Shown one piece after another: positions 8,068-15,934 of a stretch of 64,000 nt of DNA; position 1 is the first letter of the stretch, and the number at the start of each line of letters is the position of its first letter. Origin of the DNA: Albimonas pacifica. Lineage in GTDB: Bacteria > Pseudomonadota > Alphaproteobacteria > Rhodobacterales > Rhodobacteraceae. Under the pieces are notes generated by a model that saw nothing but the letters and a program-made list of their open reading frames with translations, ran no database searches and was not told the origin of the DNA. Location: assembly GCF_900113695.1 (NCBI RefSeq), contig NZ_FOQH01000001.1, positions 642,345-706,344 of the forward strand. Direction: 5' to 3'. The translations under genes were made by a program, and so were the position numbers.

Positions 8068-8790
8068 TCAGCCGTTCCCGTAGTTCAGGGCGCGGATCAT
8101 CTCGTGGGTGTCGGCCATCTGGCGGGGCGTCAGCAGGGCCGGGCCGCCGATCTGCAGGGCGAGGTGGTGCTGGCGGGCCAGCGCCTCGAGCTCGACGGCG
8201 ATCGCCATCGCCTTCTCCAGCGTCGGCCCGCAGGCGAGCAGGCCGTGGTTGGCGAGCAGGCAGGCGTTGCGCCCGGCGAGCGCGGCGAGCGCCGCGTCGC
8301 TCAGCGCCTGGGTGCCGAAGGTCGCGTAGTCCGCGCAGCGCACGTCGTCGCCGCCGAAGAGCGCGACCATGTAGTGCGAGGCGGGGATGCCCCGCCGGGT
8401 CATCGCCAGCGCCGTGGCGTAGGGGGCGTGGGCGTGGACGACCGCGTTGAACTCCGGCCGCGCGCGAAGGATGTCGCGGTGGAAGCGCCACTCGGAGGAG
8501 GGCGCCCTGGGGCCCTCCGCGTCCTCCCGCCCGCCCGAGAGGGGCATGCGGGCGATCATCTCCGGGCTCATCGTCGCGTAGGGGATGCCCGAGGGGGTGA
8601 TCAGCATCGCCTCCCCCTGGCGGACCGAGAGGTTGCCCGAGGTGCCCTGGTTGAAGCCGGTGGCGTTCATCGCCAGGCAATGGTCGATGATCGACCGGCG
8701 CAGGGCCGTGTCCTCGGCCGGGGTCGGGGCCTTCGGGGCGGCCTTCGTCGCCTTGGTCTTGGCGGGCTTGGCGGTCTTGTCGGCGGGCAT
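8068..8790 (-). CDS. Class II aldolase/adducin family protein
   Basis: A 240-residue zinc-dependent aldolase or decarboxylase-like protein. Conserved family motifs are GTSGNLSVR (residues ~49-57), TPSGIPY, Glu100 (SSEWRFH), the zinc pair His119/His121 (HAHAPYATA) and His182 in ANHGLLA. These match FucA/AraD-type metal sites. The first ~25 residues are a Lys/Ala/Pro-rich low-complexity extension not seen in typical members. The start at 8790 is the first ATG that precedes it. Reaction likely acts on a sugar phosphate or hydroxy-keto acid, which I cannot specify. Confidence 0.88.
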   Translation of the reverse strand: MPADKTAKPAKTKATKAAPKAPTPAEDTALRRSIIDHCLAMNATGFNQGTSGNLSVRQGEAMLITPSGIPYATMSPEMIARMPLSGGREDAEGPRAPSSEWRFHRDILRARPEFNAVVHAHAPYATALAMTRRGIPASHYMVALFGGDDVRCADYATFGTQALSDAALAALAGRNACLLANHGLLACGPTLEKAMAIAVELEALARQHHLALQIGGPALLTPRQMADTHEMIRALNYGNG

Positions 8791-8975
8791 GGGCAGGGGT
8801 CTCCGCTGGGGCGGCGCGAAGATGGACGGGGGGCGGGCGGCTGTCCAGACGGGCGCGGTCCGGGGGCGCCCTGGCGCCCGCTGCGCGGACGCCTCGCCCG
8901 CCCGCCGGACCTGCCGCGGGAGCGGAGCCGGGCCGGCGCGCCTGGGCCGCGCGCTCGGGGCCGCGGGCCGCGCGC

Positions 8976-10508
8976 TCAGGCGGCGAGCGTCTGGGCGGCC
9001 ATCCAGGCGTCGAGCGCCTTGATCTCCTCCGCGCTGAAGCGCAGGCCGAGGCGGGAGCGGCGGAACAGCACGTCCTCGGCGGTGCGGGCCCATTCGTGCG
9101 TCATCAGGAAGCGCACCTCGGCCTCGGTCAGGTCCCAGCCGAAGCGGGCGCCGAGGTCGGTGTCCTGCGTCGCGTCGCCGAGGAGCTTGCGGGCCTCGGT
9201 CCCGTACATGCGCGCGAGGCGGGTGGCCCAGCGCGCGGTCAGGAAGGGATGGGCGGCGCGCAGCTCGGCGACCAGCGCCGGGACGCCGTCCCAGGGCATG
9301 TCGCCGCCGGGCATCGGCGCGTCATGGGTCCAGGGGCCGGTCATCTGCGGGAAGCTGGGCTTCAGCTTCTCCAGCGCCGCCTCGGCGAGCTTGCGGAAGG
9401 TGGTGATCTTGCCGCCGAAGACGTTGAGCAGCGGCGCGCCGCCTTCGTCCTCGAGCTGCAGGACGTAGTCGCGGGTGGCCTGGGTCGCCGACTTGGCGCC
9501 ATCGTCGTAGAGCGGGCGCACGCCCGAGTAGGTCCAGACCACGTCGTCCTTCTCGATCGGCCTCGCGAGATACTGGGAGGCGACCTCGCGCAGGTAGTCG
9601 GCCTCCTCGTCGGTGCAGACGGCTTCCGAGGGGTCGCCCTGGTGGTCGCGGTCGGTGGTGCCGATCAGGGTGAAGTCGTCCTCGTAGGGGATCGCGAAGA
9701 CGATGCGCCCGTCCGAGGTCTGGAAGATGTAGGCGCGGTCGTGGTCGAAGAGCTTCTTCGTCACGATATGCGAGCCGCGCACCAGGCGGATGTGGGCGGG
9801 CGCGTTGCGGCCGAGGCGATGGCGCAGGACCTCGTCGACCCAGGGGCCGGCGGCGTTGACCACGGCACGCGCGCGGATCTCGCGGATCGCGCCGTCGGGG
9901 CCTTCGAGGCGCAGGCGCCAGGCCTTGTCCTCGCGCACGCCGCCGACGAGGCGGGTGCGGGTCTCGATCACAGCGCCGCGGGCGGCGGCGTCGCGGGCGT
10001 TGAGCACCACCAGGCGGCTGTCCATCACCCAGCCGTCGGAATACTCGAACCCCTTGGTGAACTCGGGCTTCAGGGGCTTGCCGACTTCGGCCTTGCGCAG
10101 GTCGAGGGTCTTCGTGGCGGGCAGGATCTTCCGGCCGCCCAGGTGGTCGTAGATGAAGAGGCCGATGCGCAGCAGCCAGGCCGGGCGCAGCCCTGGGTGG
10201 TGGGGCAGCACGAAGCGCAGGGGCCAGGAGATGTGGGGCATGGCGCGGATCAGCGTCTCGCGCTCGATCAGCGCCTTCCGCACCAGGCCGAACTCGTAGA
10301 ACTCAAGGTAGCGCAGGCCGCCGTGGAAGAGTTTCGTCGAGGCCGAGGAGGTGGCTTGGGCGAGGTCGCCCGCCTCGCACAGGTGCACGCTCAGGCCGCG
10401 GCCGGCGGCGTCGCGGGCGATGCCGGCGCCGTTGACGCCGCCGCCCACGACGGCGAGGTCGTAGGTCGGGATCGCGTCCGGGGCGTGGGCGGTGTCGGCG
10501 TCGGTCAA
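8976..10508 (-). CDS. glpD: Glycerol-3-phosphate dehydrogenase (FAD-dependent)
   Basis: Oxidises sn-glycerol 3-phosphate to dihydroxyacetone phosphate at the membrane and feeds electrons to quinone. The 510-residue protein has an N-terminal FAD-binding motif (VVGGGVNGAGIARDAAGRG), then SSASTKLFHGGLRYLE (the GlpD active-site region), a central VNAAGPW motif and the C-terminal DAO_C domain. A TTG start at 10508 is chosen because GAGGAGA lies 5 bases upstream on the minus strand; an in-frame upstream extension of 25 residues to 10583 has no such site. The gene stands alone; no glycerol kinase or facilitator is visible. Confidence 0.93.
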   Translation of the reverse strand: MTDADTAHAPDAIPTYDLAVVGGGVNGAGIARDAAGRGLSVHLCEAGDLAQATSSASTKLFHGGLRYLEFYEFGLVRKALIERETLIRAMPHISWPLRFVLPHHPGLRPAWLLRIGLFIYDHLGGRKILPATKTLDLRKAEVGKPLKPEFTKGFEYSDGWVMDSRLVVLNARDAAARGAVIETRTRLVGGVREDKAWRLRLEGPDGAIREIRARAVVNAAGPWVDEVLRHRLGRNAPAHIRLVRGSHIVTKKLFDHDRAYIFQTSDGRIVFAIPYEDDFTLIGTTDRDHQGDPSEAVCTDEEADYLREVASQYLARPIEKDDVVWTYSGVRPLYDDGAKSATQATRDYVLQLEDEGGAPLLNVFGGKITTFRKLAEAALEKLKPSFPQMTGPWTHDAPMPGGDMPWDGVPALVAELRAAHPFLTARWATRLARMYGTEARKLLGDATQDTDLGARFGWDLTEAEVRFLMTHEWARTAEDVLFRRSRLGLRFSAEEIKALDAWMAAQTLAA

Positions 10509-10590
10509 GGCGGTCTCCTCGCTGGCGGGGCGGCCGTGCGCTGCAGCCAAGCACGGATGTAGGGCGGGGTAAACCGCAGACACGGGCGGA

Positions 10591-11193
10591 CTAGCGCCGC
10601 AGGCGGTCGGCGGGACGGCTCTGTCGCGGGCTGCGCCCGCGAGGCGCCCGCCCGCCGACCCCGTCGCCGGCGCTCCCCGGGGGGGCGGGGTCGAACGGCG
10701 TGGCGTAGGGCACGGCGCGGGCGAAGGCCTGGGCGAAGTCGAGGCCGCGCAGCGCCATCAGGATCGCCCGGATCGGGCCGGCGTGGCACAGCAGCAGCGC
10801 CCCCGGCGGCGCCTCGGCCAGCGCCTGCGCCGTGCGCGCGGCGAGAGCCTGGAAGCTCTCCCCGCCGGGCGGGGCGCGGCGGACCGGATCCTCGGCCCAG
10901 GGGTCGCTCTCGGCGCGGGGGATCTCGGACCAGCGCCGGCCCTCCCAGGCGCCGAAGTCGAGCTCCTGCAGGCGCGGATCCTCGATCACCCCGGCGCCCA
11001 GGGCCCTGGCCAGGCGGCGGGCGGGCTTGAGGCAGCGCGGCGCGGGGCTCGTCACCACCGCCGCGGCGGCAAGGCCGGGGGAGAGCGCGTCGATCCGCGC
11101 CTCCCACCCCGGCGCGAGGCCCGGGTCGTGGCGGCCGTAGCACAGGCCCGGGGCCGCGGCGGTGCGGGGGTGGCGCATGACCAGGAGCGACAT
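10591..11193 (-). CDS. Histidine phosphatase family protein (CobC-like alpha-ribazole phosphatase)
   Basis: A 200-residue phosphoglycerate-mutase-fold phosphatase. The RHP catalytic signature (VMRHPRT, His8), the downstream Arg in SPAPRCLKPA, the acid/His segment ELDFGAWEG and the second histidine in LLCHAGPIRA are all present. It lies 5 bp downstream of cobS on the same strand, which points to CobC-type removal of the 5'-phosphate from alpha-ribazole in the nucleotide-loop pathway. The last ~22 residues (GRAPRGRSPRQSRPADR region) are encoded by palindromic repeat copy C, so the natural C-terminus may have been replaced by repeat sequence. Confidence 0.82.
   Translation of the reverse strand: MSLLVMRHPRTAAAPGLCYGRHDPGLAPGWEARIDALSPGLAAAAVVTSPAPRCLKPARRLARALGAGVIEDPRLQELDFGAWEGRRWSEIPRAESDPWAEDPVRRAPPGGESFQALAARTAQALAEAPPGALLLCHAGPIRAILMALRGLDFAQAFARAVPYATPFDPAPPGSAGDGVGGRAPRGRSPRQSRPADRLRR
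10605..10662. repeat. Palindromic element, copy C, inside the 3' end of the cobC-like gene
   Basis: From GGTCGGCGGGACG to CCGCCGACCCC it matches copy B almost base for base, including inner stem TCGCGGGC-TGC-GCCCGCGA. Unlike the other copies, it lies within an open reading frame, whose stop is at 10591-10593. Confidence 0.8.
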
Positions 11194-11198
11194 GCGCC

Positions 11199-12020
11199 TC
11201 AGCCGGGCAGGAGGGCGGCGAGGACCAGCAGGGCCGCGATCTCGCCCGCCTGCTCCATCGCCCCGAGGCCGTCGCCGGTGTAGCCGCCCAGCCGCCGCAG
11301 CAGCCGCGCCAGCACCGCCGTCGCCGCGAGATAGGCCGCGGCCAGCGCCGCCAGCCCGGCCCAGCCCGCGGCCGCGCCGCAGACCAGCGCGGCGAGGAGG
11401 ACCGAGGCCGGGAACGCCCCGCCCGGCATTCCCCCCGCGACGGAGGCGGCCGCGCCCTCGGCCCGCGCATAGCCTGCGAAGCGGATTGCGGGGATCATCG
11501 CCGCGCGGCCGGCGGCATGGGCGGCGACGAGGGCGGCGAGGCCCTCCATCGGGGCGAAGGCGGCCAGCGCGCCGGCGCGCGCGAGCAGGCCGAGGCCGAT
11601 CCCGGCGGCGCCGTAGGCCCCGATGCGGCTGTCGCGCATGATCTCCAGCGCCCGCTCGCGGGTGAAGCCGCCCCCGAGCCCGTCGAGCGTGTCCGAGAGC
11701 CCGTCCTCGTGCAGCGCCCCGGTCAGCGCCATGCCCGCGGCCAGGGCGAGCGCCGCGGCGGCCAGCGGCGGCAGCGCCAGGGCGGCGGCGGCGAAGACCA
11801 GGCCCGCGCCCAGCCCCACGAGCGCCCCCGCCACGGGAAACCAGCGCGCCGCCCGGGCCAGCCGGTCGGGCCCGTGCCCGGCGGCGGCCGACGGGATCGG
11901 CAGGCGGGTGAGGAACTGCAGCGCGTAGCACAGCAGCGAGGCCTCCTCCCCCAGCCGGCCGAGCGCGCCCGCCCGCGGCGGCGCGGCGTTCTGGGGATCG
12001 GGATCCTGGGGATCGGACAT
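11199..12020 (-). CDS. cobS: Adenosylcobinamide-GDP ribazoletransferase (cobalamin synthase)
   Basis: Integral membrane enzyme that joins adenosylcobinamide-GDP with alpha-ribazole(-phosphate), the last assembly step of cobalamin. The 273-residue protein has the hallmark HEDGLSDTLDG metal-binding motif near residue 105, then RDSRIGAYG, and about six hydrophobic helices with Ala/Leu-rich loops. The first ~25 residues are polar. It is followed after 5 bp by the CobC-like phosphatase, giving a two-gene cobSC unit. Partners cobU and cobT are not in the window. Confidence 0.95.
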   Translation of the reverse strand: MSDPQDPDPQNAAPPRAGALGRLGEEASLLCYALQFLTRLPIPSAAAGHGPDRLARAARWFPVAGALVGLGAGLVFAAAALALPPLAAAALALAAGMALTGALHEDGLSDTLDGLGGGFTRERALEIMRDSRIGAYGAAGIGLGLLARAGALAAFAPMEGLAALVAAHAAGRAAMIPAIRFAGYARAEGAAASVAGGMPGGAFPASVLLAALVCGAAAGWAGLAALAAAYLAATAVLARLLRRLGGYTGDGLGAMEQAGEIAALLVLAALLPG

Positions 12021-12340
12021 GGGGCCTCCGGCGTCTCGGCCCCCTCTCTACCAGCCGTCGCGGCCCGCGCCAGCCCCGGCGCGGAGCGCAGGGCCGGCGT
12101 GGGGCCCGCGGGGGCGGCCCGACGGCGAGGTCGCCCTGCGCCCGGACGCGGACCTCGCCTGCCGCGACGGGGTCGGCGGGCGGGCGTCCCGTCCCGCGCA
12201 GCGGGGCGGCAGCGCCCGTCGACCCCGCGCCGCCGGCCTCCCGCGCCGGCCGGCGCGTCGCGGCTCGGCGCCGTCTGGCGCGCGCCGCCCGGCTCGCCTA
12301 GTCTCCCCTCCGACCCGACGCCCGGCGCGAGGAGCCCGCC
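12021..12340. other. Intergenic region between divergent cobS and the PNPOx-like gene
   Basis: No gene is seen. It contains a perfect 16-base palindrome CGCGCCGGCCGGCGCG (12242-12257) and a possible degenerate relative of the A-D palindromes (about 12168-12228, arms GGTCGGCGGGCG / CGCCCGTCGACC). A -10-like TAGTCT (12299-12304) lies 37 bp before the ATG at 12341. No B12 riboswitch core was recognised. Confidence 0.5.
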
Positions 12341-12934
12341 ATGCCCTTCTACGACCCGAAGATGCGCGAGCTGCAGGACCGCTACGAAGGCCGCGCCGTG
12401 CCCGACCGGCTGGAGCAGGTCCGCCGCCACGACGTCTTCACCGAGGCCGATCTCGCGATGATCGCCCAGGCCCCGTTCTTCTTCCTCGCCACCTATTCCG
12501 AGACCTCGGTCGACTGCTCCTTCAAGGGCGGCGCGCCGGGCTTCGTGCGCGCGACCGGGCCGAACACGCTGGAATTCCCCGACTACGACGGCAACCGCAT
12601 GTACCGAAGCCTCGGCAACATCGCCGCCACCGGCCGCTGCGGGCTGCTGTTCATCCGCCTCGACGGCGCGCGCTTCGACGGCTCGGCCGCCCGCATGCGG
12701 ATCTCGGGCCGCGCCGAGGTCGACGACAGTCCCGAGGCGATCGAGGGCCTGCCCGGCGCCCGCCGCCTGGTGCGCGTGACCGCCGAGCACATCTTCCCCA
12801 ACTGCCCCCGCTACATCCCCGACATGGGCGCGGCCGAGCCCTCGCCCCACGCGCCCCGCCCCGGCCACACGCCCCCGGAGGCGGCGTGGAAGTCGGCCGA
12901 GTGGATGCGCGACCTCTTCGAGGACGAGGGCTGA
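12341..12934 (+). CDS. Pyridoxamine 5'-phosphate oxidase-family (flavin/F420-type split barrel) protein
   Basis: A 197-residue protein with a PNPOx-like split beta-barrel. The strand starts with FFFLATYSETSVDCSFKGG (about residues 46-65), followed by the flavin-site segment EFPDYDGNRMYRSLGNIAA and GLLFIRLDG. Such PPOX-class proteins bind FMN or FAD and often have no assigned substrate. It lies 8 bp upstream of cbiD on the same strand, so it is probably cotranscribed with corrin genes; a role there is only inferred from location. Confidence 0.82.
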   Translation: MPFYDPKMRELQDRYEGRAVPDRLEQVRRHDVFTEADLAMIAQAPFFFLATYSETSVDCSFKGGAPGFVRATGPNTLEFPDYDGNRMYRSLGNIAATGRCGLLFIRLDGARFDGSAARMRISGRAEVDDSPEAIEGLPGARRLVRVTAEHIFPNCPRYIPDMGAAEPSPHAPRPGHTPPEAAWKSAEWMRDLFEDEG

Positions 12935-12942
12935 GGCCGCCG

Positions 12943-14073
12943 ATGCCCCCGCCGCCCCGCGACCCGGACGAGGCCCATCCGCCGCCCGAGGGGCCGGGCG
13001 GCGCCCGGCTGCGCACCGGCTTCACCACCGGCGCCTGCGCGACCGCCGCGGCCAAGGCCGCCTGGCGGGCGCTGCTGGGCGGGGGCTGGGAAGATCCGGT
13101 GACCATCGTCCTGCCCCGCGGCCAGACCCCCCGCTTCGCGCTGGAGACCCGCGCCCTCGCCCCCGACCACGCCCACGCGGCCGTGCGCAAGGACGCGGGC
13201 GACGATCCCGACGTCACCCACCTGGCCCTGATCGAGGCGCGGGTGCGCCGCGGCGCACCCGGTTCGGGCGTGACCTTCCGCGCCGGGCACGGCGTCGGCA
13301 CGGTCACCCGCCCCGGCCTGCCGATCCCCCCCGGCGAGCCCGCCATCAACCCGGTCCCCCGCAAGATGATCGAGGAGGCGATCGCCGAGGTCTCCGCCGA
13401 ACTCGCCCAGGCCCCCGACGCCGAGGTCGAGATCTCGATCCCCGGCGGCGAGGCGCTGGCGGCGAAGACCTGGAACCCGCGGCTGGGGATCGTGGGCGGG
13501 CTCTCGGTGCTGGGCACCACCGGGATCGTGCGGCCCTATTCCTGCGCGGCCTGGATCGCCTCGATCCACCGGGGCGTGGACGTCGCGAGGGCGGCGGGGC
13601 TCGCGCATGTGATGGGCGCGACCGGCGCCTCCTCCGAGGCCGCCGGGCGGGCGCGCTTCGGGCTGCCGGAGCACGCCTGCCTCGACATGGGGGATTTCGC
13701 GGGGGGGCTGCTCAAGTATCTCGCCCGCCATCCGGTGGCGCGGCTGACGCTGGCGGGGGGCGCGGCCAAGCTCGCCAAGCTGGGGCAGGGGGCGATGGAC
13801 CTGCACTCCTCCCGCTCCCAGGTGGATTTCGCCGCGCTCGCGGCGCTGGCCGGCGCGGCGGGGGTGGCGGGGGCGGAGCGGATCGCCGCCGCCAACACCG
13901 TGCTTCAGGCGCTGCAGGAGGCCGGCCCGCAGGCGCCGGCGCTGGCGCAGGCCATCGGCCGCTCCGCCGCCGCCGCCGCGCGCCGGGCGCTGGGCGAGGC
14001 GCCGGTGGCGGTGGACGTGCTGGTCTGCGACCGCGCCGGCGGCGTGCTGGCCTTCGTGGAGGCGCAGGAATGA
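12943..14073 (+). CDS. cbiD: Cobalt-precorrin-5B (C1)-methyltransferase
   Basis: CbiD uses SAM to methylate C1 of the corrin ring with release of the C20 fragment. The 376-residue protein carries the family N-terminal motif LRTGFTTGACATAAAKAAW, then RKDAGDDPDVTHL, GVGTVTRPGLPIPPGEPAINPVPR and the GTTGIVRPYS segment. Length matches the family (~370 aa). ATG at 12943 is just after the PNPOx stop. The first 20 residues are Pro-rich and variable. It is followed by cobK, the next reductive step. Confidence 0.95.
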   Translation: MPPPPRDPDEAHPPPEGPGGARLRTGFTTGACATAAAKAAWRALLGGGWEDPVTIVLPRGQTPRFALETRALAPDHAHAAVRKDAGDDPDVTHLALIEARVRRGAPGSGVTFRAGHGVGTVTRPGLPIPPGEPAINPVPRKMIEEAIAEVSAELAQAPDAEVEISIPGGEALAAKTWNPRLGIVGGLSVLGTTGIVRPYSCAAWIASIHRGVDVARAAGLAHVMGATGASSEAAGRARFGLPEHACLDMGDFAGGLLKYLARHPVARLTLAGGAAKLAKLGQGAMDLHSSRSQVDFAALAALAGAAGVAGAERIAAANTVLQALQEAGPQAPALAQAIGRSAAAAARRALGEAPVAVDVLVCDRAGGVLAFVEAQE

Positions 14074-14107
14074 TCTCGCCCGGCGCGGCCCCGTCCCGCC
14101 CGGGGCC

Positions 14108-14172
14108 GGCGTCCCGCCGTCCGGGCGCACGCCCCGCCCGCCCACCCGCGCGCGCCCGGACGGCGGGACGCC
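14108..14172. repeat. Variable-stem/conserved-loop hairpin element, copy E1
   Basis: Perfect 21-bp inverted arms (14108-14128 and 14152-14172, left arm beginning GGCGTCCCGCCG) enclose a 23-base loop whose core reads CCCCGCCCGCCCACCCGC. The loop is shared with copies E2-E5 at 30.4-33.8 kb, while the stems differ. It lies between cbiD and cobK. Confidence 0.75.
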
Positions 14173-14196
14173 TCGGGCAGCCCCCGAAGATCGACC

Positions 14197-14943
14197 GTGG
14201 CCGCTGAGCCGCCGCGGCTGCTGGTGCTGGCCGGCACCGCCGAGGCGCGCGCCGTGCTCGAAGCGCTGGCCCCCGCCGTCGCCGAGAGTCGGCTGCGGGT
14301 CCTCGCCTCGCTCGCCGGCGCCACCCGCGCGCCCCGGCCGCTGCCGGTCGAGACCCGCCGCGGCGGCTTCGGGGGCGCCGAGGGGCTGGCGGCCTTCCTG
14401 CGCGCCCGGCGCATCGACGCCGTGCTCGACGCCACCCATCCCTTCGCCGCCCGGATCAGCGCCAACGCCGCCGCCGCCTGCGCCGCGGTCGGGGCGGCGC
14501 GCGCCCAGCTCCTGCGGCCGGGGTGGGACGGGCCGGCCCGCCGCTTCCCCGACCTCGCCTCGGCGCTCGCCGCCGCCCCCCCCGGCGCCCGGGTGCTGGC
14601 GGCGACCGGGCGCGCCTCCGCCCCGGCGCTGCAGGGGCGGGGCGACCTGGAGATCCTGCTCAGGGTGGCCGAGAGCGGCCCCCCGATCCCGGGCGTCGAG
14701 ACCCTCGTCTCCCGCCCGCCCCACGCGCCCGAGGCCGACCGCGCGCTGATGCGCGGGCGCGCGATCAGCCACCTGCTCGCGCGCGACTCGGGCGGCGCCG
14801 ACGGCGCCAAGCTCCACGTCGCCCGCGAGCTGGGAATCGAGATCCTGCTGGCCGAGCGTCCCCCGGCCGAGCCGGGCGCGGTCCTGCCGGGGGCGCCCGA
14901 GGCGCTGGACTGGGTGCTGGAAACGCTGGTCCTCGGCCGCTAG
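14197..14943 (+). CDS. cobK: Precorrin-6A reductase (CobK/CbiJ)
   Basis: Reduces precorrin-6A with NADPH in corrin synthesis. The 248-residue protein begins with the nucleotide-binding LLVLAGTAEARAVLEAL and contains DATHPFAARISANAA, the conserved CobK motif (about residues 87-100). It also has ATGRASAPALQ and a C-terminal ESGGADGAKLH-like segment read here as DSGGADGAKL. The GTG start at 14197 fits best; no strong ribosome-binding site is seen. The hairpin E1 separates it from cbiD, which may uncouple expression. Confidence 0.93.
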   Translation: MAAEPPRLLVLAGTAEARAVLEALAPAVAESRLRVLASLAGATRAPRPLPVETRRGGFGGAEGLAAFLRARRIDAVLDATHPFAARISANAAAACAAVGAARAQLLRPGWDGPARRFPDLASALAAAPPGARVLAATGRASAPALQGRGDLEILLRVAESGPPIPGVETLVSRPPHAPEADRALMRGRAISHLLARDSGGADGAKLHVARELGIEILLAERPPAEPGAVLPGAPEALDWVLETLVLGR

Positions 14944-14965
14944 CCGCGGCGCGCGGGGCCGCGAT

Positions 14966-15023
14966 GGGGTCGGCGGGCGGGCGCCTCGCGGGCGCAGCCC
15001 GCGACAGAGCCGTCCCGCCGGCG
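14966..15023. repeat. Palindromic intergenic element, copy D (inverted orientation)
   Basis: Reverse complement of the copy B/C sequence with the same inner stem (CGCGGGC-GCA-GCCCGCG). It fills most of the gap between convergent cobK and ptsH, where it could serve as a bidirectional terminator. Confidence 0.8.
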
Positions 15024-15029
15024 CCGGCC

Positions 15030-15308
15030 TTACTCGCCCTCGCCGAAGCGGCCGGCGACCAGCGCCTCCAGCGCATCCATCAGCTGCTCGGCCTCGGGCC
15101 CCGAGGTCTCGACCTCGATCTCCTCGCCCTGGGCGGCGGCGAGCATCATCAGCCCCATGATCGAATCGCCCGAGACCTCCATCCCGTCGCGCCGCACGAA
15201 GGCGCGGGCGTCGTGGGATTCGACCACGTTCACGAACTGGGCCGACGCGCGCGCGTGCAGACCCTTGCGGTTGACGATCGCCAACCGCCGCGCCGTCGCG
15301 GCGGTCAC
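15030..15308 (-). CDS. ptsH: HPr phosphocarrier protein
   Basis: Small phosphocarrier of a regulatory PTS. The 92-residue protein has the active-site histidine His18 in KGLHARAS and the regulatory serine site Ser49 in DSIMGLMM, equivalent to Ser46 of Bacillus HPr. A histidine plus a phosphorylatable serine matches the presence of hprK nearby. It ends the minus-strand run chvI-chvG-hprK-rapZ-EIIA-ptsH. No sugar-specific permease is visible, so the system is probably regulatory rather than transporting. Enzyme I lies outside the window. Confidence 0.95.
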   Translation of the reverse strand: MTAATARRLAIVNRKGLHARASAQFVNVVESHDARAFVRRDGMEVSGDSIMGLMMLAAAQGEEIEVETSGPEAEQLMDALEALVAGRFGEGE

Positions 15309-15312
15309 CGTC

Positions 15313-15726
15313 TCAGGCCCGCATCTTGCGCCGCGCGGCGAGGATCCCGCCCGCGCTGTCGAGATACTTGCGCGCCGCCTCCAGCGCGTGGTCCACCGCC
15401 TCCTCCAGCGGCATCCCCCGGCATTTCGCCAGCTTCACCAGCAGCGGCAGGTTGGCGCCGTAGACCACCTCGGCCCGCGGCCGCGACAGCGCCCCCATGG
15501 CGAGGTTCGACGGGCTGCCCCCGAACATGTCGGTGATCAGCACCACCCCGTCGCCGCAGTCGACCTCCTCGGCCGCCGCGTCCACCTCGGCCTGGCGGGC
15601 GCGCAGGTCGTCCTGCGGCCAGATGCCGATCGCCCGCGCCCGTTCCATGGGGCCGACCACGTGCTCGGCCGCCGCCAGCAGCTCCGCCGCCAGGCCCCCG
15701 TGGGCCACGATCACCACGCCGATCAT
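15313..15726 (-). CDS. PTS system mannose/fructose-type EIIA component
   Basis: A 137-residue EIIA(Man)-fold protein that accepts phosphate from HPr. The active-site histidine is His9 in VIVAHGGLA, and DMFGGSPSNLA is the conserved EIIA-Man loop near residue 66. The start at 15726 is chosen because this ATG overlaps, as ATGA, the stop of a 12-codon mini-reading frame with a good ribosome-binding site; a GTG at 15735 in the same frame is the alternative. It is 4 bp upstream of ptsH. Without EIIB or EIIC its job is likely signalling. Confidence 0.92.
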   Translation of the reverse strand: MIGVVIVAHGGLAAELLAAAEHVVGPMERARAIGIWPQDDLRARQAEVDAAAEEVDCGDGVVLITDMFGGSPSNLAMGALSRPRAEVVYGANLPLLVKLAKCRGMPLEEAVDHALEAARKYLDSAGGILAARRKMRA

Positions 15727-15761
15727 GCCGCGCACCCCTGCGCGGCCGTCTTGCTCTTCAT
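15723..15761 (-). CDS. Putative 12-residue leader peptide overlapping the EIIA start
   Basis: ATG at 15761, read on the minus strand, encodes MKSKTAAQGCAA and stops at TGA 15725-15723, sharing ATGA with the EIIA start. GGGAGG lies 5 bases upstream of this ATG, whereas the EIIA start has only a weak site. It could drive coupled translation of EIIA. Too short for any homology claim. Confidence 0.35.
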   Translation of the reverse strand: MKSKTAAQGCAA

Positions 15762-15934
15762 GCCGTCCTCCCGAGCGCCGCGGCTCCTGCCGCGGCTTTC
15801 CCCTTGCGTTCCCCGCCGCCGCCGATGGCGGAGGCGGGCCCCTGCGCGTGTGATTCCCTTCGCGGCCGCCGCCGCCCGATCCGTTCCACGCGTCGCGCCG
15901 CCCCCGGCGCCCGCGCCCCCAAGACCCCCTTCCC

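Noticed and set aside
10509..10583. Upstream extension of GlpD by 25 residues
   Set aside because: The TTG at 10508 has a good GAGGAGA site, while the extension does not match GlpD N-termini and has no site.
12021..12340. Cobalamin riboswitch upstream of the corrin genes
   Set aside because: No B12-box-like core or supporting helices were recognised on either strand.
12811..14817. Minus-strand open frame of 668 codons opposite cbiD and cobK
   Set aside because: No domain; composition is typical of antisense of GC-rich genes, and cbiD/cobK motifs on the plus strand are unambiguous.
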